The notes beneath the pieces were generated by a model. It was not told where the DNA came from. It saw nothing but the letters and a program-made list of their open reading frames with translations, and did no database searches. The position numbers and the translations under genes were made by a program. Shown here in pieces: positions 1 to 8,390 of a stretch of DNA of 22,428 nucleotides. Positions within the stretch are counted from its first letter, which is position 1, and the number at the start of each line of letters is the position of its first letter. The DNA comes from a virus. The stretch is from the IMG/VR virus record IMGVR_UViG_3300044619_000831, positions 1-22,428 of that record; one strand, given 5' to 3'.

Positions 1-1551
1 AATCCAACTATTCGTATATCTTTGGAATGGTGCATTTTTATTGTAGTCATAATAAAATTCTACATTATCAGATTCTCTTATATCTAAAAATGAATCTAAA
101 AACTTTTGTTTTAAATGAGTATTGCATATTTCTTTAAAAATATTTTCAAAAAACTCAATAAATCCTATTTGATGGCGAGATTTTAAATATCTCATTATGT
201 ACATAGTAATTTTTCCAAACCATAATACTTGTACCATATCTCGTATACCGCGAATATATTTCATTTCTTCAAAAGACATTGTGTTAGTTGAATTTATCAG
301 ATATGTATATTCTACTTCGTCATCATATTTACTCGGACCTTGCGGAAATTTTGACCATCTCATTCCATATTTGTCTGATTGATGGTCTAACGACATTTCA
401 CTATTTTCTAATAATGCTAATTTGTACATATGTATTTCAAATGGATTGAAATCTAACAACCGTTCAATTCCATCTAAGTAACTTTTTTTAGTCTCAAGAG
501 GTAATCCCATAATAATTTCATTATAAAATGGTAATCCTCTAGCACTAAAATTATCTGCTATCCACTGCATGTTGTTTAATGTTTTAATATCTTCTCTTTT
601 TATAACAGCGTTAGTAGGTGGATGTAAGGTTTGAAGACTAAAACTTGCACCTGCACGATTTAAATCATGTTTTTCCATGATTTCTGCTATTTCTAAAACT
701 CGTTCTTTGTTATTTTTAGCATATGTAACATTTGTACTATGTAAAACTGCGTCAGGTCTTTTTGTACGTTCTACAATATATTTTGATATTTCAACATCTC
801 GACTAAGTATTCCAAAATTGGCATCAGCAATCATCATTTCTTGTACGTTATCAACCATCCAGTCAATTTCTTGTTTAATACGCTCAATAGAAAACTTACG
901 AAGCTTTTCTTCTAGTCCCCAATCACAAAATGTACAACTATATGGACATCCTCTATTTGTTTCTAATACACCTTGTATTTCGATTTTATCTTTATATTTT
1001 TTTATTATATCGTTATATATTCCCATTGCACAAGGACTAGGAATATCCAATTCGGCTTTATGATTTAAATATCTCTTTGTTGTTTGTATTTTTAAATTAC
1101 TATTTTCGTAGTAAGTAAAACAATCGTCTAGATAATCATATCCTAATTCTTTTCTTATTATATTTTCTAATGCTATTTCACCTTCACTCCAAACATAATA
1201 GTCATATTGTGGATTTTCTTTTGAAAATTCATTTAATCTGTCAATATTTTGAGGTACGTCATTACCGCCGACAATAATTTTACAATTTGGATATTTTTCT
1301 TTAATAGCTTTAGTTAATTTATTTGTTCTATTTCTGTTCCACATGTAGAGAGTACATAAAACAATATCAGGGTCTTTAATATCGTCGAGTAGTTCCAACA
1401 CCGTATCTTCAGCTCTAATACTAAACCCTGTGAGTTCTAAATTTTTAAAAATATCCGGTTTTGTACTTAAATATGCCCAAAGTGTTCCTATTGAAACCGG
1501 AATAGTGGTAATCATAGCACTGCATATTTGTACTCCGTGTATTCTTAACAT
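1..1551 (-). CDS. B12-binding-type radical SAM enzyme (3' end off the window)
   Basis: The reading frame is open for 517 codons from ATG at 1551 to the window edge, with no stop, so the C-terminus is missing. The cluster motif CxxxCxxC is clear in RGCPYSCTFCDWG (Cys202, Cys206, Cys209). It should bind a 4Fe-4S cluster and split S-adenosylmethionine. The first ~150 residues have the layout of the cobalamin-binding Rossmann domain of class B radical SAM enzymes (stretches like PDIVLCTLYMW and KIIVGGNDVP), but I see no DxHxxG signature, so B12 binding is inferred from architecture. Such enzymes often methylate or rearrange unactivated carbons. The start overlaps the stop of the preceding oxygenase-like gene by 7 bases, making it the last visible gene of a coupled cassette. 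GC is very low: bases 1081-1140 hold 13 G/C of 60. The substrate is unknown. Radical SAM assignment is firm; the subclass is probable. Confidence 0.88.
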   Translation of the reverse strand, partial: MLRIHGVQICSAMITTIPVSIGTLWAYLSTKPDIFKNLELTGFSIRAEDTVLELLDDIKDPDIVLCTLYMWNRNRTNKLTKAIKEKYPNCKIIVGGNDVPQNIDRLNEFSKENPQYDYYVWSEGEIALENIIRKELGYDYLDDCFTYYENSNLKIQTTKRYLNHKAELDIPSPCAMGIYNDIIKKYKDKIEIQGVLETNRGCPYSCTFCDWGLEEKLRKFSIERIKQEIDWMVDNVQEMMIADANFGILSRDVEISKYIVERTKRPDAVLHSTNVTYAKNNKERVLEIAEIMEKHDLNRAGASFSLQTLHPPTNAVIKREDIKTLNNMQWIADNFSARGLPFYNEIIMGLPLETKKSYLDGIERLLDFNPFEIHMYKLALLENSEMSLDHQSDKYGMRWSKFPQGPSKYDDEVEYTYLINSTNTMSFEEMKYIRGIRDMVQVLWFGKITMYIMRYLKSRHQIGFIEFFENIFKEICNTHLKQKFLDSFLDIRESDNVEFYYDYNKNAPFQRYTNSWI

Positions 1552-2090
1552 TTAAAAAATTCTCCGTTTATATACTTATTATATACTTCTGAAAACGATT
1601 CTTTGATATCAAATTGTAGACTATATCTAGATTGATTTTTAGTAGTAACTGCGTGTAAGTGTTTAGCATTAAAAACAAGCATCGAATCACTGTAGTCAAC
1701 ACTAAAATAATAACTAGTATCTTCTTTATAGAAATCGATAGGACCGTATTCTTCGAATGTAAAAATAGGAAATAGTATTGCAGTTGCCCGTTCTTTATCT
1801 CTGTGTATTGTAGGACCGTGATTGGCAGGAAATTTTACTAATTGTGTAGTTTTATAATCGAGATAATCAAAGTTTAATTGCTCTCTAATTGTTTTTATAG
1901 GTTCCATATCTTGGAGATCGAGATAATATCTGTAACTTACTGCGGTAAAGTTGTTTATGGTATATTTGTTTGTATCCCACCAGTGCGGAATATGTCCGTC
2001 CCATCGATTTTCTCTATCTAAGTTATAGCATATATCTGCTAATTTCTGCCTATCATAATCGATTTTCACTTTAAAATAAATATCATTCAT
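1545..2090 (-). CDS. 2OG-Fe(II) oxygenase-like protein (second of two)
   Basis: A 181-aa protein with a plausible non-haem iron facial triad: His96 and Asp98 in GPTIHRDKERA, a distal His144 or His146 in AKHLHAV, and Arg155 in QSRYSLQFDI placed to hold the 2-oxoglutarate carboxylate. This HxD...H...R order is typical of the double-stranded beta-helix 2OG dioxygenases, which hydroxylate or otherwise oxidise a substrate while decarboxylating 2-oxoglutarate. The N-terminal ~80 residues are rich in aromatic residues and show no motif I know. It overlaps the GNAT-like gene upstream by 8 bases and the radical SAM gene downstream by 7, so the three are probably translated together. Such oxygenases are common in marine phages, but their substrates are mostly unknown. 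Family assignment rests on the motif only. Confidence 0.68.
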   Translation of the reverse strand: MNDIYFKVKIDYDRQKLADICYNLDRENRWDGHIPHWWDTNKYTINNFTAVSYRYYLDLQDMEPIKTIREQLNFDYLDYKTTQLVKFPANHGPTIHRDKERATAILFPIFTFEEYGPIDFYKEDTSYYFSVDYSDSMLVFNAKHLHAVTTKNQSRYSLQFDIKESFSEVYNKYINGEFFKC

Positions 2091-2694
2091 TAATTAATGT
2101 ATCCTTTATGTTTCCGTTATGATTGTACCAAAAAGCACATTTTTTTGGCATCCAAACATAGTTTTCATCTTGTAAGTCGATATAGTACACGTATTGATAA
2201 AACTTGTCATGTGGATTTTCATTTACTTTAAACAGCCATCTATAATCTGTCTTAACTTGCTTATACCAACTAGACTCAAAATATTGTTTCGAATCAGGGT
2301 CTGTCATGCGTTTTTTATGTTGGTATAACGCATTTAATGGTGTGTTATGTATGTCGTGTGTCCAATAGAGTATTTTAAAATTCTTTTGTTTTGCCCATTC
2401 GATTTGATACGGTAACATTTTAAATCCACAATGGCTATGACGATGTTTTTTTAAAATATGATAACGACAGATTCTAACAGCAATATCGGGATCATTTGTG
2501 TAATGACTTTTTTCAGCAACGCTTATACTTGCTAGTTCCGAATTAATATATGCACACCAAATTTTACCATTGATAGCCTCAGGGTTGAATTTATCACTTT
2601 TTAAACTATTATTGCCTTCTTTTATAGCCTGGCGTCTAAAAGATTCTAATTCACCCCGATTGCTTTCGGTATATTCTTTAATTACAACATTCAT
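2083..2694 (-). CDS. GNAT-like acyltransferase (tentative)
   Basis: A 203-aa protein. Residues 45-130 resemble the GNAT acetyltransferase core: a strand of the type WCAYINSELASISV, then ICRYHILKKHRHSHCGFKML at the acetyl-CoA pyrophosphate-loop position, a helix ending in EWAKQKNFKILYW, and NTPLNALYQHKK, close to the usual N...A..LY.K.GF ending. The Q/RxxGxG/A loop is degenerate (KHRHSHCG), so this may be a distant or inactive member. The C-terminal 70 residues, rich in Trp and Tyr, are not recognised. The start overlaps the upstream oxygenase-like stop as ATGA. In context it could acylate a cassette product, but that is inference. Confidence 0.5.
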   Translation of the reverse strand: MNVVIKEYTESNRGELESFRRQAIKEGNNSLKSDKFNPEAINGKIWCAYINSELASISVAEKSHYTNDPDIAVRICRYHILKKHRHSHCGFKMLPYQIEWAKQKNFKILYWTHDIHNTPLNALYQHKKRMTDPDSKQYFESSWYKQVKTDYRWLFKVNENPHDKFYQYVYYIDLQDENYVWMPKKCAFWYNHNGNIKDTLINE

Positions 2695-3305
2695 AAATTT
2701 AATAAATCGTCTTGCCCGTCTAAACTAAACATGAGTGCTATTCTAGGTTTGTCGCTCATGTTTACTACTGCATGAGGATATGCAATATTTAAGAAATATG
2801 CATTACCTGGTTCGAGATTGTATGCTTCTAATTTATCGTCACGTCTAAACAAGTTTACTACATTACGATCAGTGTATATAGGGCAAATACAACGAACAGC
2901 ATAACTAACATCGTAATCAACGTGGAACGGTATTACTTTACCTGGAGCAAGTTTTGTTATGCGTACTCTGCTAGCTTTTGCTTTTAGTTGAGTTACAACG
3001 TGTTCGAAGTAACTATCGGTGTATTCTTGTGTCGGAACATTATAAAGATGTTCCTCTCGTCTGCGAAGTCTTTCTTTAATACTAGCTTCATATGGAAGAA
3101 TTTCACTAGGTATTGTTAGATTTATCTGTTCAAAGTTGTCATATACTTGTTCGACTAACGTCATGTGATTGTCACAAAGCATTGGATTTGCTGTACGCAC
3201 GTCGACAAATTTTTCAGCTAGTGCGTCACATTCTTTTTGTAAACGATCCAAGTCGACGTCTAAATTAAAATTCATGATAGTGGGTAATTGGTGTTTTTTT
3301 AACAT
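2691..3305 (-). CDS. 2OG-Fe(II) / aspartyl-hydroxylase-like oxygenase (first of two)
   Basis: A 204-aa protein whose C-terminal half carries the oxygenase signature: His128 and Asp130 in VIPFHVDYDVSY, His178 in AYPHAVVNMSDKPRIALMF, and Arg188 ten residues later. The spacing resembles phage and bacterial prolyl- or aspartyl-hydroxylase-like proteins. The N-terminal ~100 residues are polar and partly helical. The chosen ATG at 3305 has a good ribosome-binding site (AGGAG, 7 bases upstream); an internal ATG at residue 11 is the alternative. The start overlaps the aminotransferase-fold gene by 7 bases and the stop overlaps the GNAT-like start as ATGA. It is not obviously a duplicate of the other oxygenase: sequence outside the metal ligands differs. 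Probably an oxidative step in the same pathway. Confidence 0.7.
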   Translation of the reverse strand: MLKKHQLPTIMNFNLDVDLDRLQKECDALAEKFVDVRTANPMLCDNHMTLVEQVYDNFEQINLTIPSEILPYEASIKERLRRREEHLYNVPTQEYTDSYFEHVVTQLKAKASRVRITKLAPGKVIPFHVDYDVSYAVRCICPIYTDRNVVNLFRRDDKLEAYNLEPGNAYFLNIAYPHAVVNMSDKPRIALMFSLDGQDDLLNL

Positions 3306-4063
3306 TTATAAACTCCTGCAAGACATATACGAGCTATGTCATCTTTTCTTCTAAACTTACTGTAGTCACTGTCTTTTGTAGTTGCTAACCAAACGCTATC
3401 GCTTGGTATAAAATTCATTTCTTCGCATACTTTTTTTTGTTTATTATACAATGACTTATAAACAAAGTCAATGTCAAATGTACTTATGATGCTTTCTGCC
3501 ACTTGATGCGCAAAATAGTTATAATACTTTGCACTATGTATTAATGCTTCTTGTTTTTTGTCTGGCGTTCTGCAAAAAAACCAACCTGTTCTAATATTAC
3601 TAATACCAAAACTTTTACTTAAACTATAAAATACATACTGCACATTATCGGGTAATGTAATTTTTTGAACGCTAGTACTTCCGACATATGCTAGATCTAA
3701 TGCAACCGGGTCATCGGTTTTTACAGTTTTAAAATTACCATCTACTGCACTAGGTATACTTTGATATACTATAGTAGGATGCATCCTTCCATTAATGTTA
3801 TCTACCCATTGATATTCGCCCTGTTCTCTCCAAATATTATACTTGCTAGTTCCGCTCCACCAGTTCAAGCCTTCTGTAATTCCGTTCATAGGATATACAT
3901 TAAAATCTGTTAAATCTACAATAGGCTTAAGCCACTCAATAATATTTGTTTTGTAGTGTACAACACTATCGTATGTAGGTGTTATATTATCAATGTGTGC
4001 CCGAACTTCGGGCAAAATGTTAGTCCTAACTGCTAAACTTTGGTTTAATAAAAAATCTTTCAA
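3299..4063 (-). CDS. Short PLP-dependent aminotransferase-fold protein
   Basis: A 254-aa protein with fold-type I aminotransferase signatures: a phosphate-loop-like NGITEGLNWW (residues 60-69), LDLAYVGST with Asp123 placed to contact the PLP ring nitrogen and Tyr126, and YSLSKSFGISNIRTGW with Lys150 as the Schiff-base lysine and Arg158 as in SLSKxxGxxxxRxGW. Classical class I/II enzymes are ~380-430 aa, so N- and C-terminal small-domain parts are shortened. The start codon is TTG at 4063, supported by AGGA seven bases upstream; this gives a 38-base overlap with the desaturase gene. It may transaminate, decarboxylate or condense an amino-acid-like substrate; I cannot say which. A gene with the same motif block lies at the opposite end of the window. 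Confidence 0.75.
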   Translation of the reverse strand: MKDFLLNQSLAVRTNILPEVRAHIDNITPTYDSVVHYKTNIIEWLKPIVDLTDFNVYPMNGITEGLNWWSGTSKYNIWREQGEYQWVDNINGRMHPTIVYQSIPSAVDGNFKTVKTDDPVALDLAYVGSTSVQKITLPDNVQYVFYSLSKSFGISNIRTGWFFCRTPDKKQEALIHSAKYYNYFAHQVAESIISTFDIDFVYKSLYNKQKKVCEEMNFIPSDSVWLATTKDSDYSKFRRKDDIARICLAGVYKC

Positions 4064-4667
4064 TAAGTATTCCTGCTATATCAAGTTTATGTAGTTTATA
4101 TGATCTAGGATTATTATGATGATACTTATGCCATCCTTCACCGGGTGCTATGATATTTAAAATAGGTATGTCGACCGGAGTACCAGATCTATGGGTTAAC
4201 CAATTAAGTAACCCAAATCCGGCCCACGAAAGAATAAACGGCATAAAAACAAAAATAATAAACAAATTTATACCTCCTAGCAGAGCTATAATACTAGCAT
4301 ACGCCAAATGTATATATTTTCTATAGCGATGAAAAAATACAATTCTTGGATTTTTTAACAAGTCTACAATATGCTTTTTTGGAATATATTCTACATGCCA
4401 TCTGCTAGATAATACATTCCATACTCCTTTATAAACAGGACTATGGGGATCTTGCTCGGTATCACTTTTTGCATGATGCATTCGGTGTACGCCTGCCCAT
4501 GTTAATGCACTTCTTCCGCCGCAAATGAGACCAAAAAATAACATGACTATTTCTAATGTCAACGAAGTTTCAAAACTACGATGTGTAAAATACCGATGAT
4601 ATCCTATAGAAATACCAATGAGAGCAGCAATATAATAAAATAAATATCCGTATATAAATGTAATCAT
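4026..4667 (-). CDS. Acyl-CoA/acyl-lipid delta-9-type fatty acid desaturase
   Basis: A 213-aa membrane protein with all three histidine boxes of the di-iron desaturases in order: HRYFTH (24-29), HRMHH (61-65) and HKYHH (180-184), plus the flanking GxxxxxGYHRYFTHRSF and NWLTHRSG stretches of the delta-9 family. Hydrophobic segments lie near residues 3-20, 40-56 and 118-158. The family introduces a double bond into a membrane or CoA-bound acyl chain with O2 and reduced ferredoxin or cytochrome b5. It is shorter than usual (~270-300 aa), mainly at the N-terminus. No ribosome-binding site precedes the ATG; the spacing to a promoter-like sequence suggests a leaderless message. It heads the six-gene AT-rich cassette, so it may act on a pathway intermediate rather than on host lipids. 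Confidence 0.9.
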   Translation of the reverse strand: MITFIYGYLFYYIAALIGISIGYHRYFTHRSFETSLTLEIVMLFFGLICGGRSALTWAGVHRMHHAKSDTEQDPHSPVYKGVWNVLSSRWHVEYIPKKHIVDLLKNPRIVFFHRYRKYIHLAYASIIALLGGINLFIIFVFMPFILSWAGFGLLNWLTHRSGTPVDIPILNIIAPGEGWHKYHHNNPRSYKLHKLDIAGILIERFFIKPKFSS

Positions 4668-4712
4668 ACTATACTATGCGCTATATTTAACATTTTGTCA
4701 ACGGCATTTATA
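4668..4712 (-). promoter_or_regulatory. Putative promoters ahead of the desaturase cassette
   Basis: On the minus strand TTGACA (4701..4696) is followed after 17 bases by CATAGT (4678..4673), which matches 4 of 6 of the -10 consensus. The ATG begins five bases later, so a transcript from here would start at or next to the start codon. Just upstream, TATAAATG (4712..4705) matches 7 of 8 positions of the T4 late promoter TATAAATA and would give a normal leader. No transcript evidence is available. Confidence 0.5.
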
Positions 4713-4743
4713 CTTTTTTACAGGCTTTGCTAAATGCAAATTA

Positions 4744-6798
4744 TCAACCTCTGTCAAATCTTCCAACATATGTTACTGCAATATTTTTAAGACTTAATCC
4801 ATTAGATACATTACTTACTCTTATAGGAAATGTAGTTTGTGGTATTTTACTAATGTCTTGATATCCTACTCTAGCATCCCCGCCTTCTAAACTTTGATAA
4901 TCTGTCCAATTAGCACTGGTAGCGGTTGTGGATTCTACACCATAATAAAAGTCATCCGAAGACTGAACATCCAGACTCTGGAAATAATTTTTTACATCTT
5001 GATATGTCCACGAACGATTAAGTCCCATCAAACAGGCAATAAATCCTGCTGCTACTGGACATGCTGCACTAGTACCACTAAATCCGCAATCCTCTGGTAC
5101 ACCAGCACCGCTACCGCTATCTGCTGTAAATCCTGGATAAGTATCAGGGTATCGTCCTTCGGGTGTATAGCTTCTATTTGCTGCTAGAGTACCATCTGCA
5201 GGCATGTAAACGTCAATGGCTTCACCCCTGTCACTATACCCTACTTTTGCTTCTTTACTACTTGTAAAATCGTCGTCTAACGCACCAACGTTTATAGTTT
5301 TATAAGTAACCTCGCCAGTGAGACCGTTTACAGTTTTTCCACCCATCTGTGGAAAACCTCTTCTATTAGTAGTTCCATATACAGCTTGACCGATGTCAGA
5401 GTATGTTGTTTCTTCCAATGTCTGTGTTGATGTTGCACTGATGTAGTTGTCGAAATCTGGATGACCCCAGTTAACTTGTTTCTGATTGCTATTACCTGCT
5501 GCAACAACAAATATTATACCGCTATCAATAAGTTCGTCTAATGCAGTGGTCAATGAACTTGGCTTAAATTCGCTTTTCCAACGCCCGCTGTCTCCTTGTG
5601 ATCCCATATGACTTATAAATGCAGGTTCGCTGCTAGTGCCTGGATATTGAACAGGAGCATCATTTCTAAAATGATAGTATCCGTTTGTAGTACCTTTACT
5701 AGATCTGTATCCCCAGCTATTAGAACTTACTGTAGGATTTTTAGTGCCATACTTTGGATTTACGGGTTTTGTTTGATGAAATATTTTTTGTAAATCAAAT
5801 CCTGGTTCTATATCTGCACCGTTGGTGCCATAATGATTGAGAACCCATTTGTTAGCATTGTATGCCCATCCTTGCGTTCTGCCATATGTGAGGGCCATAC
5901 AAGGCGTACAGTGCTCTCCTACACTGCTTTGTGTAGTATTAGACCCATTACAATATGCACGAGTATAGAAGCTTGTAACAGTAACAGTGCCTGCGGTTGG
6001 ATATAAATTGTTAAATGTGCCACTTCTATTTGTAGTTGACGCCCACCAATTACGTGCAACACTTTCAACAGGAACAATCGTGCCGTCCCAACGAGCAGTT
6101 AGTCGTGCGCCTGGGTTTGCATTGAAATAATCTGGATCCAAATAGTATGGTGCGTCCAGCACAAGATCTAACACGTCACAAGTTCCGTTGCCAGGTAATC
6201 GATTACCCCCTGTATAATACGTAGGTTTAGCACCTGCACAGTTATTTTGAAACTCTGGGTGTCCTATCCATCCGGCGCCATCATCAGCAACAATAACATC
6301 AACATCTCTAGCATCGCCAAATTGCTGAATATTACTGTTTACAACTGCATTATCTGCAAGACTGCCATCTTGCCACACATCTAATTTCTGCATAGGACGC
6401 AACAACTGATATCCTGTTCGGTTGATATCGGACGAATTCGGAGTACCTGGTAATGTATTACTAACACTAAATTCTCTGTATACCTTAACGTTACTTTGCC
6501 AACGTGTTAATAACTCTGCACTAGTTGCCTGAAGTTCTCCAGGATTTGGTTTAAATTGTTCCGGATAGCTTGTAAAGTCTACGTTAATCCATTTAACTCT
6601 TGGATCTGCTTTTAATGCTTCAGCTTCTTCATCAGTTAAAAGAAAAATACCTCTAGTAGGACTATGAGGTTTTTCATCTACACAAGTTACGCATCTACTA
6701 GGAACAGTATCAGTTCCTTCGCTAGAGACTAGTTGGTTATGTATTTCGTACCATTGCTCGGGGGTATGTGTACCGATTTGGTAATACTTTTCACTCAT
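4744..6798 (-). CDS. Subtilisin-like (S8) serine protease, virion-associated
   Basis: A 684-aa protein. The S8 catalytic set is visible: Asp172 in VIVADDGAGWIGHPEF, His296 in VGEHCTPCMALTYG, the oxyanion Asn436 in VVAAGNSNQ, and Ser577 in GFSGTSAACPVAAGF. The usual HGT after the catalytic His is HCT here. There is no signal peptide; the first ~125 residues may be a pro-region or virion-attachment domain, and an insert of ~100 residues separates Asp and His. The end of the protein (~650-684) resembles a small beta domain. The ribosome-binding site AAGGAT precedes the ATG. It follows the tail-fibre-like gene after 20 bases, which suggests a structural protease that processes fibres or degrades host surface protein. 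S8 identity is firm, the role inferred. Confidence 0.87.
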   Translation of the reverse strand: MSEKYYQIGTHTPEQWYEIHNQLVSSEGTDTVPSRCVTCVDEKPHSPTRGIFLLTDEEAEALKADPRVKWINVDFTSYPEQFKPNPGELQATSAELLTRWQSNVKVYREFSVSNTLPGTPNSSDINRTGYQLLRPMQKLDVWQDGSLADNAVVNSNIQQFGDARDVDVIVADDGAGWIGHPEFQNNCAGAKPTYYTGGNRLPGNGTCDVLDLVLDAPYYLDPDYFNANPGARLTARWDGTIVPVESVARNWWASTTNRSGTFNNLYPTAGTVTVTSFYTRAYCNGSNTTQSSVGEHCTPCMALTYGRTQGWAYNANKWVLNHYGTNGADIEPGFDLQKIFHQTKPVNPKYGTKNPTVSSNSWGYRSSKGTTNGYYHFRNDAPVQYPGTSSEPAFISHMGSQGDSGRWKSEFKPSSLTTALDELIDSGIIFVVAAGNSNQKQVNWGHPDFDNYISATSTQTLEETTYSDIGQAVYGTTNRRGFPQMGGKTVNGLTGEVTYKTINVGALDDDFTSSKEAKVGYSDRGEAIDVYMPADGTLAANRSYTPEGRYPDTYPGFTADSGSGAGVPEDCGFSGTSAACPVAAGFIACLMGLNRSWTYQDVKNYFQSLDVQSSDDFYYGVESTTATSANWTDYQSLEGGDARVGYQDISKIPQTTFPIRVSNVSNGLSLKNIAVTYVGRFDRG

Positions 6799-6818
6799 AG
6801 AGTATCCTTTTTTTTCTA

Positions 6819-8336
6819 TTATGCGGCAGTTCCGTCATCTAAGTTAATCCAGCCGCCGTTTTGATAACCTTGGAATCTATTATCTGTTGTGTTGTAGATT
6901 AAATCGCCTGCAACTGGACTGATTGCGTTTCTTTCTGTTGTTGTAAGTTGTGCTAGTCTAAACGGACTAGTAGTTACACGTACACGTTCTGCTGCTTGCA
7001 AGTCGATAACTGTTTCGCTTTCTAAGGTAGGAGCGCCGCCGCCTGTGCTAATAAAAGTATTAGCAGTTACCGAAGCAAATCTTACATCTGCGTCTTCTTC
7101 AAGAGACTGGTTTGGCATATTAAACCACGAATCTGCTTGATAATACTGTATTCTTTCGGCGTCCATATTATAGAACATTGCACCGTCAATTGAATTACTG
7201 TCAGATCCGAATCCATCTCTTGAACTAGTATCACTTGGTCCTAGTTTCAAGAATGTACTAAGTACAGTTGCGTTTTCACCAAGTTCTTCTACAACTGCTC
7301 TGGTCCATCCTGTAGTGCTATTATACATGTATAATCCACCGCCTGTGGTAACAGTATCATACATCATCTCGCCACTAACAGGTGATGCAATTGATGTATA
7401 TGTTCTGTCGTCACTAAGTTTTAAACTTCCTGTTAAAAGCATCTCGCTTGCAGTCACACTACCGGTGAATATAGCACTGCCTTGCACATCTAGTTTTGCA
7501 GATGGAGTGTATGTTCCTAATCCTAAATTGCCTGAATTATTGAGCAACACAATTGTTGACTCAGGAAACACTGCGGTTTCATCTACATGTAAATATATTC
7601 CACCACGTCCGCCGCCTATAACTGCCTCAAACTGTTCGCCGTTAATGTCATTTCGAGTAAAAAAGATTTGACCTCTATCTGTGCCGCTTCCGGATAAGTC
7701 GCCTGCTGAATTTAATTGAAAACGCATTGCTTTACTTGACGCAGTATTTTGTATTATAATGCCGTCATTTATAATTAAATCAGCAGATATTGTTCCACTA
7801 AGTGTATTAGTATCGCTGTTGACTAACATACTACTATCACTGCCGATAATATTAATTTGTTGGTTGGAACCGTCAAGTATAGTAGTTGTTGTATTTGGTA
7901 TATTAATCCATTCTGCACCATTCCAGGATATTACGTCACCTGAGTTTAGTGTTCCTAGGTTAAAATCGTTTAAATCGCCTAACGAAATGTTAGTAATTAA
8001 ACTACCATCACCGATAAACGATCCATAAAATGCGCTGTTTACGTTATCAACAATTAAAGTGCTATCTACGCTAACAATACCACTGTCAATTGCTAATGCT
8101 GATACAGTTCCATTGATAGCAATGTTACCGGTACCGTTGATTTCATAGCCGCTTAAATTTAGGTTTGATGTAAGAGCACTAGTAATGCCACCACCACCGA
8201 CAATTAAAGTACCGCCTACTGTTGATCCGTCACCGACATATAGTTCTCCGGTATCTGTTACGTATACAAGTTCACCTTCAGAAAATGTAATACTCTGTCT
8301 TTGAAGGTCTGTACCGCGTCTTAATCGCAATGTCAT
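6819..8336 (-). CDS. Tail-fibre-like structural protein
   Basis: A 505-aa protein. The first ~45 residues (MTLRLRRGTDLQRQSITF, then GELVYVTDTGELYVGDG) match the short N-terminal domain common in phage fibre, tropism-determinant and appendage proteins. The body is low in charge and rich in Gly, Ser, Thr, Asn and Ile, with repeated short beta motifs typical of trimeric fibres, for example LGLGTYTPSAKLDVQGSAIF. A motif of the type G-x-(L/M)-(I/M)-Y-(N/D)...W recurs near residues 325-345, 388-412 and 482-500 (GEMMYDT, GAMFYNM, GDLIYNT), each ending in a Trp. It probably attaches the virion to its host. AGGAG lies nine bases before the ATG, inside a hairpin arm. The serine protease gene follows at once. 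Confidence 0.78.
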   Translation of the reverse strand: MTLRLRRGTDLQRQSITFSEGELVYVTDTGELYVGDGSTVGGTLIVGGGGITSALTSNLNLSGYEINGTGNIAINGTVSALAIDSGIVSVDSTLIVDNVNSAFYGSFIGDGSLITNISLGDLNDFNLGTLNSGDVISWNGAEWINIPNTTTTILDGSNQQINIIGSDSSMLVNSDTNTLSGTISADLIINDGIIIQNTASSKAMRFQLNSAGDLSGSGTDRGQIFFTRNDINGEQFEAVIGGGRGGIYLHVDETAVFPESTIVLLNNSGNLGLGTYTPSAKLDVQGSAIFTGSVTASEMLLTGSLKLSDDRTYTSIASPVSGEMMYDTVTTGGGLYMYNSTTGWTRAVVEELGENATVLSTFLKLGPSDTSSRDGFGSDSNSIDGAMFYNMDAERIQYYQADSWFNMPNQSLEEDADVRFASVTANTFISTGGGAPTLESETVIDLQAAERVRVTTSPFRLAQLTTTERNAISPVAGDLIYNTTDNRFQGYQNGGWINLDDGTAA

Positions 8337-8341
8337 ATTGA

Positions 8342-8389
8342 AAATCTCCTAGCGTAATTGTTATATATATTTATCACGCTAGGAGATTT
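8342..8389 (-). promoter_or_regulatory. Late promoter inside an RBS-sequestering hairpin
   Basis: A perfect 14-base inverted repeat: AAATCTCCTAGCGT (minus strand 8389..8376) and ACGCTAGGAGATTT (8355..8342), with a 20-base loop. The loop begins GATAAATATATA, close to the T4 late promoter TATAAATA. The second arm contains AGGAG, the ribosome-binding site of the tail-fibre gene starting at 8336. RNA read through from upstream would fold and hide the site; RNA started at the loop promoter would lack the first arm and leave it free. Known T4 late genes (e, soc, 49) use this arrangement. The fold is seen directly; the function is inferred. Confidence 0.75.
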
Positions 8390-8390
8390 A

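Noticed and set aside
677-1063. Plus-strand 128-codon frame with hydrophobic stretches
   Set aside because: Lies entirely antisense to the radical SAM gene, which carries the CxxxCxxC motif; hydrophobicity follows from the AT-rich codons opposite.
4720-4743. Possible terminator after the protease gene (TTTGC / GCAAA)
   Set aside because: Only a five-base stem and followed by an A-run, not a U-tract, on the transcribed strand.
5328-5510. Minus-strand 60-codon frame within the protease gene
   Set aside because: Contained wholly in another frame of the S8 protease, no motif or ribosome-binding site.
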